From: an uncultured Alphaproteobacteria bacterium
GTDB taxonomy: Bacteria > Pseudomonadota > Alphaproteobacteria > Rhizobiales > Ancalomicrobiaceae
DNA: 64,000 bases
Reading direction: 5' to 3'
Assembly: GCA_937892955.1 (NCBI GenBank)
Contig: CALBKH010000012.1
Location: 52,427-116,426, forward strand
Positions 1-8,788 of the stretch are shown one piece after another. The number at the start of each line of letters is the position of its first letter. Positions within the stretch are counted from its first letter, which is position 1. A program made the translations under genes and the position numbers. Below the pieces are notes generated by a model, which was given only the letters and a program-made list of their open reading frames with translations, searched no databases and was not told the origin of the DNA.

Positions 1-255
1 CTCGCCGCGATGGCCGGCGAACGCACGCGCTTCCCCGGCCACACCGAGCTGAGCGGCGTCTGCACCCATCCCGATTTCCGCGGCCGTGGCCTCGCCGCCG
101 CCCTCTGCCGCCACCTCACCGCCGACATCCGCAAGCGCGGCGATCGCCCCTTCCTCCACGCCTTCGCTGCCAACCGGCCGGCGATCGCGCTCTACGAGAC
201 CCTCGGCTGGAAGATCCGCCGCGACATGACCTTCGTCCGCCTCGCCCCGGCGTGA
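1..255 (+). CDS. GNAT family N-acetyltransferase, C-terminal part (cut by window start)
   Basis: Only the last 84 codons are inside the window; the reading frame is open to base 1. The visible part has the acetyl-CoA-binding signature of GNAT enzymes: the stretch VCTHPDFRGRGLAAAL carries the R-x-x-G-x-G/A loop, and the end (ANRPAIALYETLGWK) is the typical last helix and strand of the fold. Such enzymes move an acetyl group from acetyl-CoA to an amine; the substrate cannot be told from this fragment. It converges with ilvC across a strong hairpin. Confidence 0.85.
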   Translation, partial: LAAMAGERTRFPGHTELSGVCTHPDFRGRGLAAALCRHLTADIRKRGDRPFLHAFAANRPAIALYETLGWKIRRDMTFVRLAPA

Positions 256-292
256 CGCCGTGCCGCTCGCGTCGACACCACCCCCGAAACGG

Positions 293-321
293 CGGAAGCC
301 GGGCGCGAGGCCCGGCTTCCG
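293..321. terminator. Shared hairpin between convergent GNAT gene and ilvC
   Basis: A perfect 12-bp stem, CGGAAGCCGGGC paired with GCCCGGCTTCCG around a 5-base loop, lies between two convergent genes. There is no long T run on either side, so it may act as a weak bidirectional terminator or as an RNA 3' end stabiliser. Confidence 0.55.
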
Positions 322-358
322 ATCTCGTCGGCGAGCCCCGAGGGGCCGCGAAGAACGA

Positions 359-1378
359 TCAGTTCTTCGCCTTGTCGACCAGCTTGTTCTTGGAGATCCA
401 CGGCATCATGGCGCGGAGTTTCGCGCCGACCTCTTCGATCGGATGCTCGTCGGCGAGACGGCGGGTCGCCTTGAAGCGAGCCATACCGGCGCGATACTCC
501 TGCATCCACTCCGAGGTGAAGCGACCGGTCTGGATGTCGGAGAGAACGCGCTTCATCTCCCACTTGGTCTCTTCGGTGATGATGCGCGGGCCGGTGACGT
601 ACTCGCCCCACTCGGCGGTGTTGGAGATCGAGTAGTTCATGTTGGCGATGCCGCCCTCGTAGATGAGGTCGACGATCAGCTTCACTTCGTGCAGGCACTC
701 GAAATAGGCCATCTCGGGGGCATAGCCCGCCTCGACCAGGGTCTCGAAGCCGGTGCGGATCAGCTCGACGAGGCCGCCGCACAGGACGACCTGCTCACCG
801 AACAGGTCGGTCTCGCACTCTTCGCGGAAGTTGGTCTCGATGACGCCCGAGCGGCCGCCGCCGACGCCGCAGGCGTAGGACAGAGCGAGGTCGTGGGCGT
901 TGCCCGAGGCGTCCTGGTGGACGGCGATCAGGCACGGCACGCCGCCGCCCTTCTGGTACTCGCCGCGCACGGTGTGGCCCGGGCCCTTCGGCGCGATCAT
1001 GACGACGTCGACGGTCTTCTTCGGCTCGATCAGGCCGAAGTGGACGTTGAGGCCGTGAGCGAAGGCGATCGCCGCGCCGTCACGGATCGACGGAGCGATC
1101 TCGCCCTTGTAGATGTCGGCCTGCAGCTCGTCCGGGGTGGCCATCATGATCAGATCGGCCCAGCCGGCGGCCTCGGCGACGGTCATCACCTGGAGGCCGT
1201 CGGCGACCACCTTGGCGGCGGTGGTGGAACCGGCCTTGAGCGCGATGCGCACGTCCTTGCAGCCCGAATCCTTGAGGTTCAGCGCATGGGCGCGGCCCTG
1301 CGAGCCGTAACCGACGATGGCGACCTTCTTGCCCTTGATCAGATTGATGTCGGCATCGGAGTCGTAATAGACGCGCAT
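359..1378 (-). CDS. ilvC: Ketol-acid reductoisomerase (NADP+), class I
   Basis: Second common enzyme of valine, leucine and isoleucine synthesis: it isomerises and reduces acetolactate or acetohydroxybutyrate with NADPH and Mg2+ in the cytoplasm. The protein has 339 residues, the usual length of the short class I form. The N-terminal Rossmann domain has GYGSQG at residues 23-28. The catalytic histidine lies in AFAHGLNVHF, and the metal-binding acids are in ETDLFGEQ in the knotted helical C-terminal domain. The ATG at 1378 has a GAAGGA ribosome site just upstream. It is read in the same direction as the TetR-type gene 23 bases upstream, so the two may share a transcript. Upstream, across three other genes, lie ilvN and ilvB on the same strand. 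Confidence 0.97.
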   Translation of the reverse strand: MRVYYDSDADINLIKGKKVAIVGYGSQGRAHALNLKDSGCKDVRIALKAGSTTAAKVVADGLQVMTVAEAAGWADLIMMATPDELQADIYKGEIAPSIRDGAAIAFAHGLNVHFGLIEPKKTVDVVMIAPKGPGHTVRGEYQKGGGVPCLIAVHQDASGNAHDLALSYACGVGGGRSGVIETNFREECETDLFGEQVVLCGGLVELIRTGFETLVEAGYAPEMAYFECLHEVKLIVDLIYEGGIANMNYSISNTAEWGEYVTGPRIITEETKWEMKRVLSDIQTGRFTSEWMQEYRAGMARFKATRRLADEHPIEEVGAKLRAMMPWISKNKLVDKAKN

Positions 1379-1401
1379 GTGGGTGTCCTTCCCTGGTGTG
1401 A

Positions 1402-2055
1402 TCACGAGCCGGCCGCGCCGGTCGAGCGGTGTGCGCCGTGGAGCGCGAGGAACTGCCGGGTCGCCCGCGCCGCATCGGCGCGGATGGTGTCCGGCTCGAG
1501 GTCCATCCGATCGCCGAGCAGCAACCGGATCTGGATGTCGCGGGCGACGAGCCCGAAGAAGGTGCGGAAGGCCTCTTCCGTGTCGTCGAAGACGAGGAGC
1601 CCGGCGGCCCGCCCGGCATCGAGCACCGGCCTCAACCGGCGGCCCATGGCGAAACGGCCGTTCTCCAGCACGATCGCGCCGAGGTTCGCCTCCTTGCCCG
1701 CCGCCCGGCCGATCGCCAGCCGATTGAGCGCGATCGAGGTCTGCGACGAGATGACGGTGAGCCAGTTGCCGGCGAATTCCTCGAGCCGCGCCGTCAGCGT
1801 CGCCGCATCGAGCCCGGCCCGGTCGATCGGCGCGACGCGCACCCGCGACGCCTGCCAGCGCACCGTCGCCGCGATCAACCCGTCGCGGTCGCCGAACCAC
1901 TTGTAGAGCGTCTCCTTCGAGCACGACGCCCGCCGCGCCACCGCGGTCATGGTGAGCCCGTCGCCCCTCTCGACGATCAGACGCAGCACCGCGTCGAGAA
2001 CGCCGGCCTGGCGCTCGGTCAACACGGTCTCGTCGATCGGAGAAATCTGCTGCAT
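1402..2055 (-). CDS. TetR/AcrR family transcriptional regulator
   Basis: A 217-residue DNA-binding regulator. The N-terminal helix-turn-helix (roughly residues 15-60) contains TMTAVARRASCSKETLYKWF, close to the TetR consensus; the remainder is the helical ligand-binding and dimer domain, whose ligand is unknown. The ATG at 2055 is preferred because ACGAGG precedes it; a GTG at 2067 is also in frame. A perfect 16-bp palindrome lies 20 bp upstream and is a likely operator for self-control. The stop is only 23 bp before ilvC, so the regulator may also affect ilvC expression by read-through; that link is inferred. Confidence 0.88.
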   Translation of the reverse strand: MQQISPIDETVLTERQAGVLDAVLRLIVERGDGLTMTAVARRASCSKETLYKWFGDRDGLIAATVRWQASRVRVAPIDRAGLDAATLTARLEEFAGNWLTVISSQTSIALNRLAIGRAAGKEANLGAIVLENGRFAMGRRLRPVLDAGRAAGLLVFDDTEEAFRTFFGLVARDIQIRLLLGDRMDLEPDTIRADAARATRQFLALHGAHRSTGAAGS

Positions 2056-2074
2056 CGGCCTCGTCACCCTGTAC

Positions 2075-2090
2075 CGTACCGTACGGTACG
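2075..2090. promoter_or_regulatory. Palindromic operator of the TetR-type gene
   Basis: CGTACCGTACGGTACG is a perfect 16-bp palindrome; the GTACC unit is present once more directly to its left. It is 20 bp upstream of the regulator's ATG, the usual place for a TetR-family auto-operator. Binding is inferred from position and symmetry. Confidence 0.6.
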
Positions 2091-2223
2091 CACGCGGTGT
2101 CTTCCCTAGCGCTCCTCGGTTCGGTGGTCAAGCCGATTTCACGGCATCGGTCCCACCGCTCCCACCACCCGGGAGAGACAGCCTCGGAACCCGACTTCGC
2201 CTCGAGGCCTCGCCCGCGTGACC

Positions 2224-2354
2224 TGATATCGGGCTCACGACATTCGGTGGGTCCGGACCTCTTGAGCGCTACGGCTCGACCGGCCGACGACTGTTCGCGC
2301 TCGCCATCGCCGACGGTGTTTCGAACAGGTTCGAACCTCTCCGACGCGGCAGGG
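2224..2354 (-). repeat. Diverged copy of the ~130-bp three-arm intergenic repeat (family 1, copy D)
   Basis: Read on the minus strand this segment has the family landmarks in order: a first arm with loop CCTGT flanked by GGTTCGAA/TTCGAAAC, a core resembling GGCGAGC..GAAC..CGTCGGCCGGTCG, and an end reading GTGAGCCCGATATCA. It is more decayed than the copies at 19221 and 46656. It sits in the 410-bp gap between the TetR-type gene and the globin gene; the rest of that gap holds the operator and an AT-richer lead-in to the globin gene, with no other gene seen. Confidence 0.65.
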
Positions 2355-2465
2355 CTCCCGGCAAGCACTACTCATACGGGATTCGCGTCATGGCAACTGT
2401 TTTCACTGAAGATACTTGCATAAATCCCTGTTCCACCGAATACTGATGGATAGAAAATTGCTCGG

Positions 2466-2990
2466 ATGCACTCTGGAAACATGACTTCAAATCAAATGCA
2501 ATCTTTGATCGGAGCTGAAATGAAAGCTGAAATCATGGAAATGACCGACTGTATCGGTCTGAAAGAAGCCGACACGGCTGTAGCGAGGAAATATGGCAAA
2601 CTCATCGGGGACGCTCTACCGCGTGTGATCGACGACTTTTACGGACATCTCTTTTCGATCGGCTACGAAAAATTCTTTCGCGACGTGAACATCGATCGCC
2701 TCAAAGCGCATCAATTGGATCATTGGCGGCGCCTCTTCGAAGTCGAAATCGATAAAGTGCATACCACACACATGACGAGGATCGGCGTGGTCCACCGCGA
2801 CCGCGACGTGACGCCCAAGGTCTACATGCAGTCCTATGGTTGGTTCACCAGCCGGCTCGTCGACGAGATCACTCGCTTGCCCGGTGTCGACCCGACCGAG
2901 CGCGCCCCTCTCGCCGCCGCGGTGCTGAAACTGATCTTCCTCGACATGACCATGGCGCTCGCGAGCTACGACGCGGCACTGATCGACTGA
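2466..2990 (+). CDS. Stand-alone globin-sensor (protoglobin-like) haem protein
   Basis: The 174-residue product matches the sensor-globin fold used in globin-coupled sensors. The probable proximal haem histidine is in RIGVVHRDRDVTPKVYMQSY, following the R-I-G-x-x-H-x(6)-P-x-x-Y-x-x-x-Y pattern of that family. The chain stops soon after, so there is no methyl-accepting, GGDEF or other output domain; it could sense or bind O2, NO or CO, or pass a signal to a partner. Starts at 2466, 2481 and 2521 are all possible; the one at 2521 has GGAG upstream. The first ~250 bases are clearly less GC-rich than the neighbours, suggesting transfer or relaxed codon use. Confidence 0.75.
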   Translation: MHSGNMTSNQMQSLIGAEMKAEIMEMTDCIGLKEADTAVARKYGKLIGDALPRVIDDFYGHLFSIGYEKFFRDVNIDRLKAHQLDHWRRLFEVEIDKVHTTHMTRIGVVHRDRDVTPKVYMQSYGWFTSRLVDEITRLPGVDPTERAPLAAAVLKLIFLDMTMALASYDAALID

Positions 2991-3091
2991 ACCGGCGAGC
3001 CACCCGAGGCGAGCCGGGACGCGAGCCGGCGCCCCCGACTTGCGAAGTGACCTCCCGCCACCGAGCGGTGTGCCCGACGGCGCCCGTCCGT

Positions 3092-3943
3092 TCACCCCTC
3101 GCCCGGCAACCGCCACGCGACGCCATCCTCGCCATAGACCGCCGCCAGCGCCCGCGTGATCTCGATCGCCTCCGCCTCCAGACCGGGGATCACCGTGCGA
3201 TCGACGATCGTCGGCCCGTCGTCGTGGTCGACGTCGAGCGCCGCGATCACCCGATCCTCGAAGGCACGGATACGCTCTCGCAGGTCCTCGGTGAGATCGA
3301 GCCGCCACGGATCGAGGTTGCGTCCGTCGTCGGCGTCCCACAGCGGCCAACAACCGACCTCGGGCGCCAGGATCACGTTGACCGGTTGGCGATAAGGCCC
3401 CTCCTCCTCGAGTTCGGGGGCGACGATCATCGAGGCGCCGAACTCCGGCGTCGCCCGCATCGCCCGGATCGCCAGGCCCTGCCACACCAGCGCGGCGACC
3501 GCCACGAGACCGATGACCACCTCGACAGTCGGCAGCTCCCCGAAGCGCACCACATCGAACCGCTCGGCCGCGATCACCGACCCCGTACCGACGAGCCAGA
3601 CGCCGAAGGCGTTGGTGACCCGGAGCCGGCCGATCCGATCTTCGTCGTCCTCCGGCGGGAAGTGCCGGGCGGCATAGGCGAGCCAGACCGCCTGCACCAA
3701 GGCATTGGCGAGAAGTGCGGCCGGCGCGAAGCGGTCGAGGAGAGCGAGGAAGAGACCGGCGAGGGCGGTCAGGACGGCCCCCCCGCCGAGCAGCCCGGCT
3801 CGCACCAGATCGCGCGTCGCCACCCCGCCGCCGAGTGCCGCGAGCGCCGTGTCGAGCACCCGCGCCCGTGAGAGAGTCCACAAGGTGACGAGCCCGCCCG
3901 CGAACCAGAAGGCGCCCAGCGCCCGTATCGCCCACTCCCACAT
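3092..3943 (-). CDS. Hypothetical inner-membrane protein with soluble C-terminal domain
   Basis: I do not recognise a family. The 283-residue protein has about five hydrophobic segments: WAIRALGAFWFAGGLVTLW near the start, GLLGGGAVLTALAGLFLALL, ALLANALVQAVWLAYAA, one around FGVWLVGTGSV, and EVVIGLVAVAALVWQGLAI. A soluble, acid-rich C-terminal third follows. The ATG at 3943 directly follows an in-frame GTG. It lies downstream of ilvN on the same strand, with a ~150-bp gap, and is probably a separate unit. Confidence 0.6.
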   Translation of the reverse strand: MWEWAIRALGAFWFAGGLVTLWTLSRARVLDTALAALGGGVATRDLVRAGLLGGGAVLTALAGLFLALLDRFAPAALLANALVQAVWLAYAARHFPPEDDEDRIGRLRVTNAFGVWLVGTGSVIAAERFDVVRFGELPTVEVVIGLVAVAALVWQGLAIRAMRATPEFGASMIVAPELEEEGPYRQPVNVILAPEVGCWPLWDADDGRNLDPWRLDLTEDLRERIRAFEDRVIAALDVDHDDGPTIVDRTVIPGLEAEAIEITRALAAVYGEDGVAWRLPGEG

Positions 3944-4097
3944 CACCCGCGAGCCCCTCCCTCCATCCGATCGGCGGCGAAGATAGCGGAGGCGTCGGCA
4001 GCGGCGAAGTTACGAAGCCCGTCATGGCCCGAAAAGAAGACGGGGTAGAGGAGCCCCGCTCCCCTCCCCCGCTTCGATCGCTTCCGAGCCGTCGAGC

Positions 4098-4634
4098 TCA
4101 GCTCGCTTCCGGCCCGCGCGAGATCGCGGCGACGCCGGTGCGGGAGTATTCGACGAGACCCAGCGGCCCCATCAGGCCGACGAACTCGTCGATCTTGTCG
4201 GACTTGCCGGTGATCTCGAAGACGAAGCTCTCGGTGGTGGCGTCGACGACGCGGGCGCGGAAGGCGTCGCCGAGGCGCAGCGCCTCGACGCGGGCCTCGC
4301 CCTTGCCCTTCACCTTGATCAGCGCCAACTCGCGCGCCAGCACCTTGCCGGAGACCGTCAGGTCGACGACGCGGTGGACCGGCACCAGCCGGTCGAGCTG
4401 GTTCTTGATCTGCTCGATCACCATCGGCGTGCCGGTGGTGACGATGGTGATGCGGGATAGGTGCTTCTCGTGCTCGGTCTCCGACACGGTCAGCGACTCG
4501 ATGTTGTAGCCGCGGCCGGAGAACAGGCCGACGACGCGGGCGAGAACGCCCGGCTCGTTGTCGACGACGACCGAAAGCGTGTGGGTTTCGGGGCTCTGGA
4601 AGATGTGGGCCGAAGGATAGTGCGTGGTGTTCAT
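4098..4634 (-). CDS. ilvN: Acetolactate synthase small (regulatory) subunit
   Basis: Regulatory partner of IlvB; binds branched-chain amino acids, usually valine, for feedback inhibition and raises activity of the large subunit. The product has 178 residues. An ACT domain lies at about residues 18-90 (VVVDNEPGVLARVVGLFSGR, then NIESLTV), followed by the C-terminal IlvN domain. ATG at 4634, 74 bp downstream of the ilvB stop, so transcription as ilvBN under the upstream attenuator is expected. Confidence 0.96.
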   Translation of the reverse strand: MNTTHYPSAHIFQSPETHTLSVVVDNEPGVLARVVGLFSGRGYNIESLTVSETEHEKHLSRITIVTTGTPMVIEQIKNQLDRLVPVHRVVDLTVSGKVLARELALIKVKGKGEARVEALRLGDAFRARVVDATTESFVFEITGKSDKIDEFVGLMGPLGLVEYSRTGVAAISRGPEAS

Positions 4635-4708
4635 GACGATGTCTCGGTGCTCTCGAAGTGACGTTCGCAGATCGGGTCGAAGGGCGCGGGCTCTCGCCCG
4701 CGCGCGCC

Positions 4709-6469
<1,761 letters not shown>

Positions 6470-6538
6470 GGGTCTTCTCCGGTCCTTTCGCGTCGCTCGT
6501 CGACGGGTGTGGCTGAGGTGTGGGACGTTCCGGGTAAT

Positions 6539-6563
6539 AAAAAAGGCCCCTGAGGGGGGCCTG
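6539..6563 (-). terminator. ilvBN attenuator (Rho-independent terminator in the leader)
   Basis: On the minus strand GGCCCC, a CCTCA loop, GGGGCC and then a run of six T form a compact intrinsic terminator about 35 bases after the leader-peptide stop and about 70 bases before the ilvB ATG. With the ILV-rich leader peptide upstream, this is the layout of ribosome-controlled attenuation. Confidence 0.8.
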
Positions 6564-6597
6564 GTTTTCCGCGCGCTCGCTCGTTTCGCCGAGGTCC

Positions 6598-6651
6598 TCA
6601 GACCCCGTCGGCGGCGCGCGGCAGAACTACGAGAATGATCTTACGCGACAT
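6598..6651 (-). CDS. ilvL: Leader peptide of the ilvBN operon
   Basis: A 17-codon open frame, MSRKIILVVLPRAADGV, starts at 6651 and stops 35 bases before the attenuator hairpin. Six successive residues (IILVVL) are the three amino acids made by the pathway, which is the hallmark of an attenuation leader: ribosome stalling for lack of charged Ile, Leu or Val tRNA would favour an antiterminator. An AGAGGA ribosome site lies about 13 bases upstream. It was found by eye between promoter and terminator. Confidence 0.8.
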   Translation of the reverse strand: MSRKIILVVLPRAADGV

Positions 6652-6686
6652 GGCGGCGCGAAGTCCTCTTACTTTCGGTCGCGCGG

Positions 6687-6715
6687 ACCGTAGACGGGAG
6701 CGAGGGCGAGGTCAA
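6687..6715 (-). promoter_or_regulatory. Sigma-70-type promoter of ilvL-ilvBN
   Basis: On the minus strand TTGACC (6715-6710) and TACGGT (6692-6687) are separated by exactly 17 bp and lie just upstream of the leader peptide. Transcription would begin near 6680, about 30 bases before the leader ATG. Confidence 0.65.
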
Positions 6716-6749
6716 GTGGGGGAAAGGGCGCACTTGGAGCACATTCGCC

Positions 6750-7703
6750 TCACCTCACCCGCTCGGAGGCCGTCGATCCCGCGACCGCCGCCACCGCCGC
6801 CTCCACCGTCTCCGCCCGCACCCAATCGCTCATCCGGCCACGGAACCACGTCGACTGGCGCTTGGCGTATTGCCGGGTCTCGACGATGCCGCGTTCGATG
6901 CCGGTGGCGAGCGAGATCCGCCCCGCCGCGACGTCGGCGAGAGCCGTCACCCCGATCGCCCGCATCGCCGGCATCTCGGGACGAAGCCCGCGCGCCACGA
7001 AGCGCGCCGCCTCGTCGACCGCCCCCGCCTCGACCATCGCGGCGAACCGCGTCGCGATGCGCCGATGCAGTTCCGCCCGCTCCGGTTCGAGCACGATGCG
7101 GACCGCGTCTTCCGGCCGCACCAGCGGTGGCGAGTTCGGCGCCGCCTGCCAGTCGGCGAGCGAGCGCCCGGTCGCCTCGATCACCTCGAGCGCCCGGGTC
7201 AGCCGCTGCGTGTCGGTGGGACGCAACCGCTCCGCCATGACCGGATCGCGCCGCGCCAGCGCCGCATGGAGCCCAGCCGCGCCGATCCGCTCGGCCTTCG
7301 CCCGCCAGTGCGCCCTGACCTCCGCCGGGATCTCCGGCACCGCCGCGAGCCCCTTGGTCAGCGCCTCGAAATAGAGCCCGGTGCCACCGACGAAGATCGG
7401 CAGCCGTCCTGCGGCGCGGATCTCGGCGAGGACGATCTCCACCTCGGCGAGCCAATCGGCGACCGAATAGGCTCGCGCCGGATCGACGTGTCCGTAGAGC
7501 CGATGCGGCGCGAGCGCTTCCTCCGCCGGGCTCGGCCGGGCGGTGAGAATACGGAGCCCATCGTAGATCTGCATCGAGTCGGTGTTCACCACCACGCCGT
7601 CGCGCGCCGCGGCCAGCGCCAGCGCCGCGGCCGACTTGCCGCTCGCCGTCGGTCCTGCGATAAGCACCGCGCCCGCGGAAGTGTGCCCGTCACCTTTCGT
7701 CAT
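6750..7703 (-). CDS. miaA: tRNA dimethylallyltransferase
   Basis: Adds the dimethylallyl group to A37 of tRNAs that read codons beginning with U. The 317-residue protein has the P-loop GPTASGKS at residues 17-24, followed by the substrate-binding VVNTDSMQIYDGL and the conserved PIFVGGTGLYFEAL. The C-terminal RQYAKRQSTWFR is the family's tRNA-binding signature. ATG at 7703. The gene is divergent from serB, with only ~50 bp between the starts. Confidence 0.96.
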   Translation of the reverse strand: MTKGDGHTSAGAVLIAGPTASGKSAAALALAAARDGVVVNTDSMQIYDGLRILTARPSPAEEALAPHRLYGHVDPARAYSVADWLAEVEIVLAEIRAAGRLPIFVGGTGLYFEALTKGLAAVPEIPAEVRAHWRAKAERIGAAGLHAALARRDPVMAERLRPTDTQRLTRALEVIEATGRSLADWQAAPNSPPLVRPEDAVRIVLEPERAELHRRIATRFAAMVEAGAVDEAARFVARGLRPEMPAMRAIGVTALADVAAGRISLATGIERGIVETRQYAKRQSTWFRGRMSDWVRAETVEAAVAAVAGSTASERVR

Positions 7704-7754
7704 GCGGCCGTCGTCCGTATCCCCGTCGCGCCGGGCTTCCCCCCGTGCCGGCCC

Positions 7755-8663
7755 ATGAGCTTGTTCTCGATCATGACCCATGTTGCAACCCTGATCTCCG
7801 CGCCGGCCTCGCCGGCGGTGACCGCCGCCGTGATCGACGCCGCGGCCCTCCGCCTCGGCGCCACCGGCACGGCCACGCTCGCCCAGGGGATCGCGACCGA
7901 CATCTTCGTGACGATCGAACCGGGCACCGAGAAGCAGGTCGCCGAGGATCTGCGCGCGCGACTTTCCGCGCCGATCGACGTGGTGGTGCAGAAGCTCGCC
8001 GGCCGCGCCAAGGGCCTGCTGATCGCCGACATGGACTCCACCATGATCGGCCAGGAGTGCATCGACGAACTCGCGGCCGAGGTCGGCCTCAAGGACCACA
8101 TCGCCGCCATCACCGAGCGCGCCATGCAGGGCGAGATCGCCTTCGAGCCGGCGTTGCGCGAACGCGTCGCCCTCCTCGCCGGCCTCGACTCGAACGTCGT
8201 CGACCGCGTCATCGCCGAACGCATCCGCCTCACCCCCGGCGCCGTCGAACTGGTCCGCACCATGCGGGCGAACGGCGCCTGGACCGCCCTCGTCTCCGGC
8301 GGCTTCACCGTCTTCACCGGCCCGGTGTCGCGCATGATCGGCTTCCACGAGCACCGCTCGAACCTCTTGATCGAAGAGGCCGGCAAGCTCACCGGCACCG
8401 TCGCCGAACCGATCCTCGGCCAGGATGCCAAGCGCGCTTCGCTCCTCGAACTGGCGGCGTCGAAGAAGGTGCCGATGGCGCTGACGCTGGCCGTCGGCGA
8501 CGGCGCCAACGACCTCGCCATGCTCCGCGAAGCCGGCCTCGGCGTCGCCTATCACGCCAAGCCCCGGGTCGCGACGGAAGCCCACGCCCGCATCGACCAC
8601 GCCGACCTGACGGCGCTGCTCTACATGCAGGGCTATCGCAAGGCGGAGTTCGTCCACGAGTGA
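7755..8663 (+). CDS. serB: Phosphoserine phosphatase
   Basis: Last step of serine synthesis, a HAD-superfamily hydrolase. The 302-residue protein has the nucleophile motif DMDST (Asp92 and Asp94), motif II in ALVSGGFTVF, and motif III/IV in AVGDGANDLAML. The first ~85 residues are the N-terminal regulatory extension found in longer SerB proteins. ATG at 7755; a second in-frame ATG at 7773 is possible. Two strong hairpins follow the stop. Confidence 0.95.
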   Translation: MSLFSIMTHVATLISAPASPAVTAAVIDAAALRLGATGTATLAQGIATDIFVTIEPGTEKQVAEDLRARLSAPIDVVVQKLAGRAKGLLIADMDSTMIGQECIDELAAEVGLKDHIAAITERAMQGEIAFEPALRERVALLAGLDSNVVDRVIAERIRLTPGAVELVRTMRANGAWTALVSGGFTVFTGPVSRMIGFHEHRSNLLIEEAGKLTGTVAEPILGQDAKRASLLELAASKKVPMALTLAVGDGANDLAMLREAGLGVAYHAKPRVATEAHARIDHADLTALLYMQGYRKAEFVHE

Positions 8664-8674
8664 GATCGACGCTC

Positions 8675-8714
8675 ACGTAGGGCGGAACAGGCGAAGCCGT
8701 ATTCCGCCCTACGT
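8675..8714. repeat. Inverted repeat downstream of serB
   Basis: ACGTAGGGCGGAA and TTCCGCCCTACGT form a 13-bp perfect stem around a 14-base spacer. It lies between the convergent genes serB and the protease gene, just before a second hairpin, and resembles dispersed palindromic intergenic elements. Confidence 0.6.
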
Positions 8715-8734
8715 CTCACCATTCCCCATACGAC

Positions 8735-8762
8735 AACGGCGCCGGATCGCTCCGGCGCCGTT
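8735..8762. terminator. Bidirectional terminator hairpin, serB / Do protease
   Basis: AACGGCGCCGG pairs perfectly with CCGGCGCCGTT across a 6-base loop. It is 26 bp from the stop of the convergent protease gene. No long T run is seen. Confidence 0.55.
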
Positions 8763-8788
8763 CGTATGTCTCACCGGTCGCGGCGATC

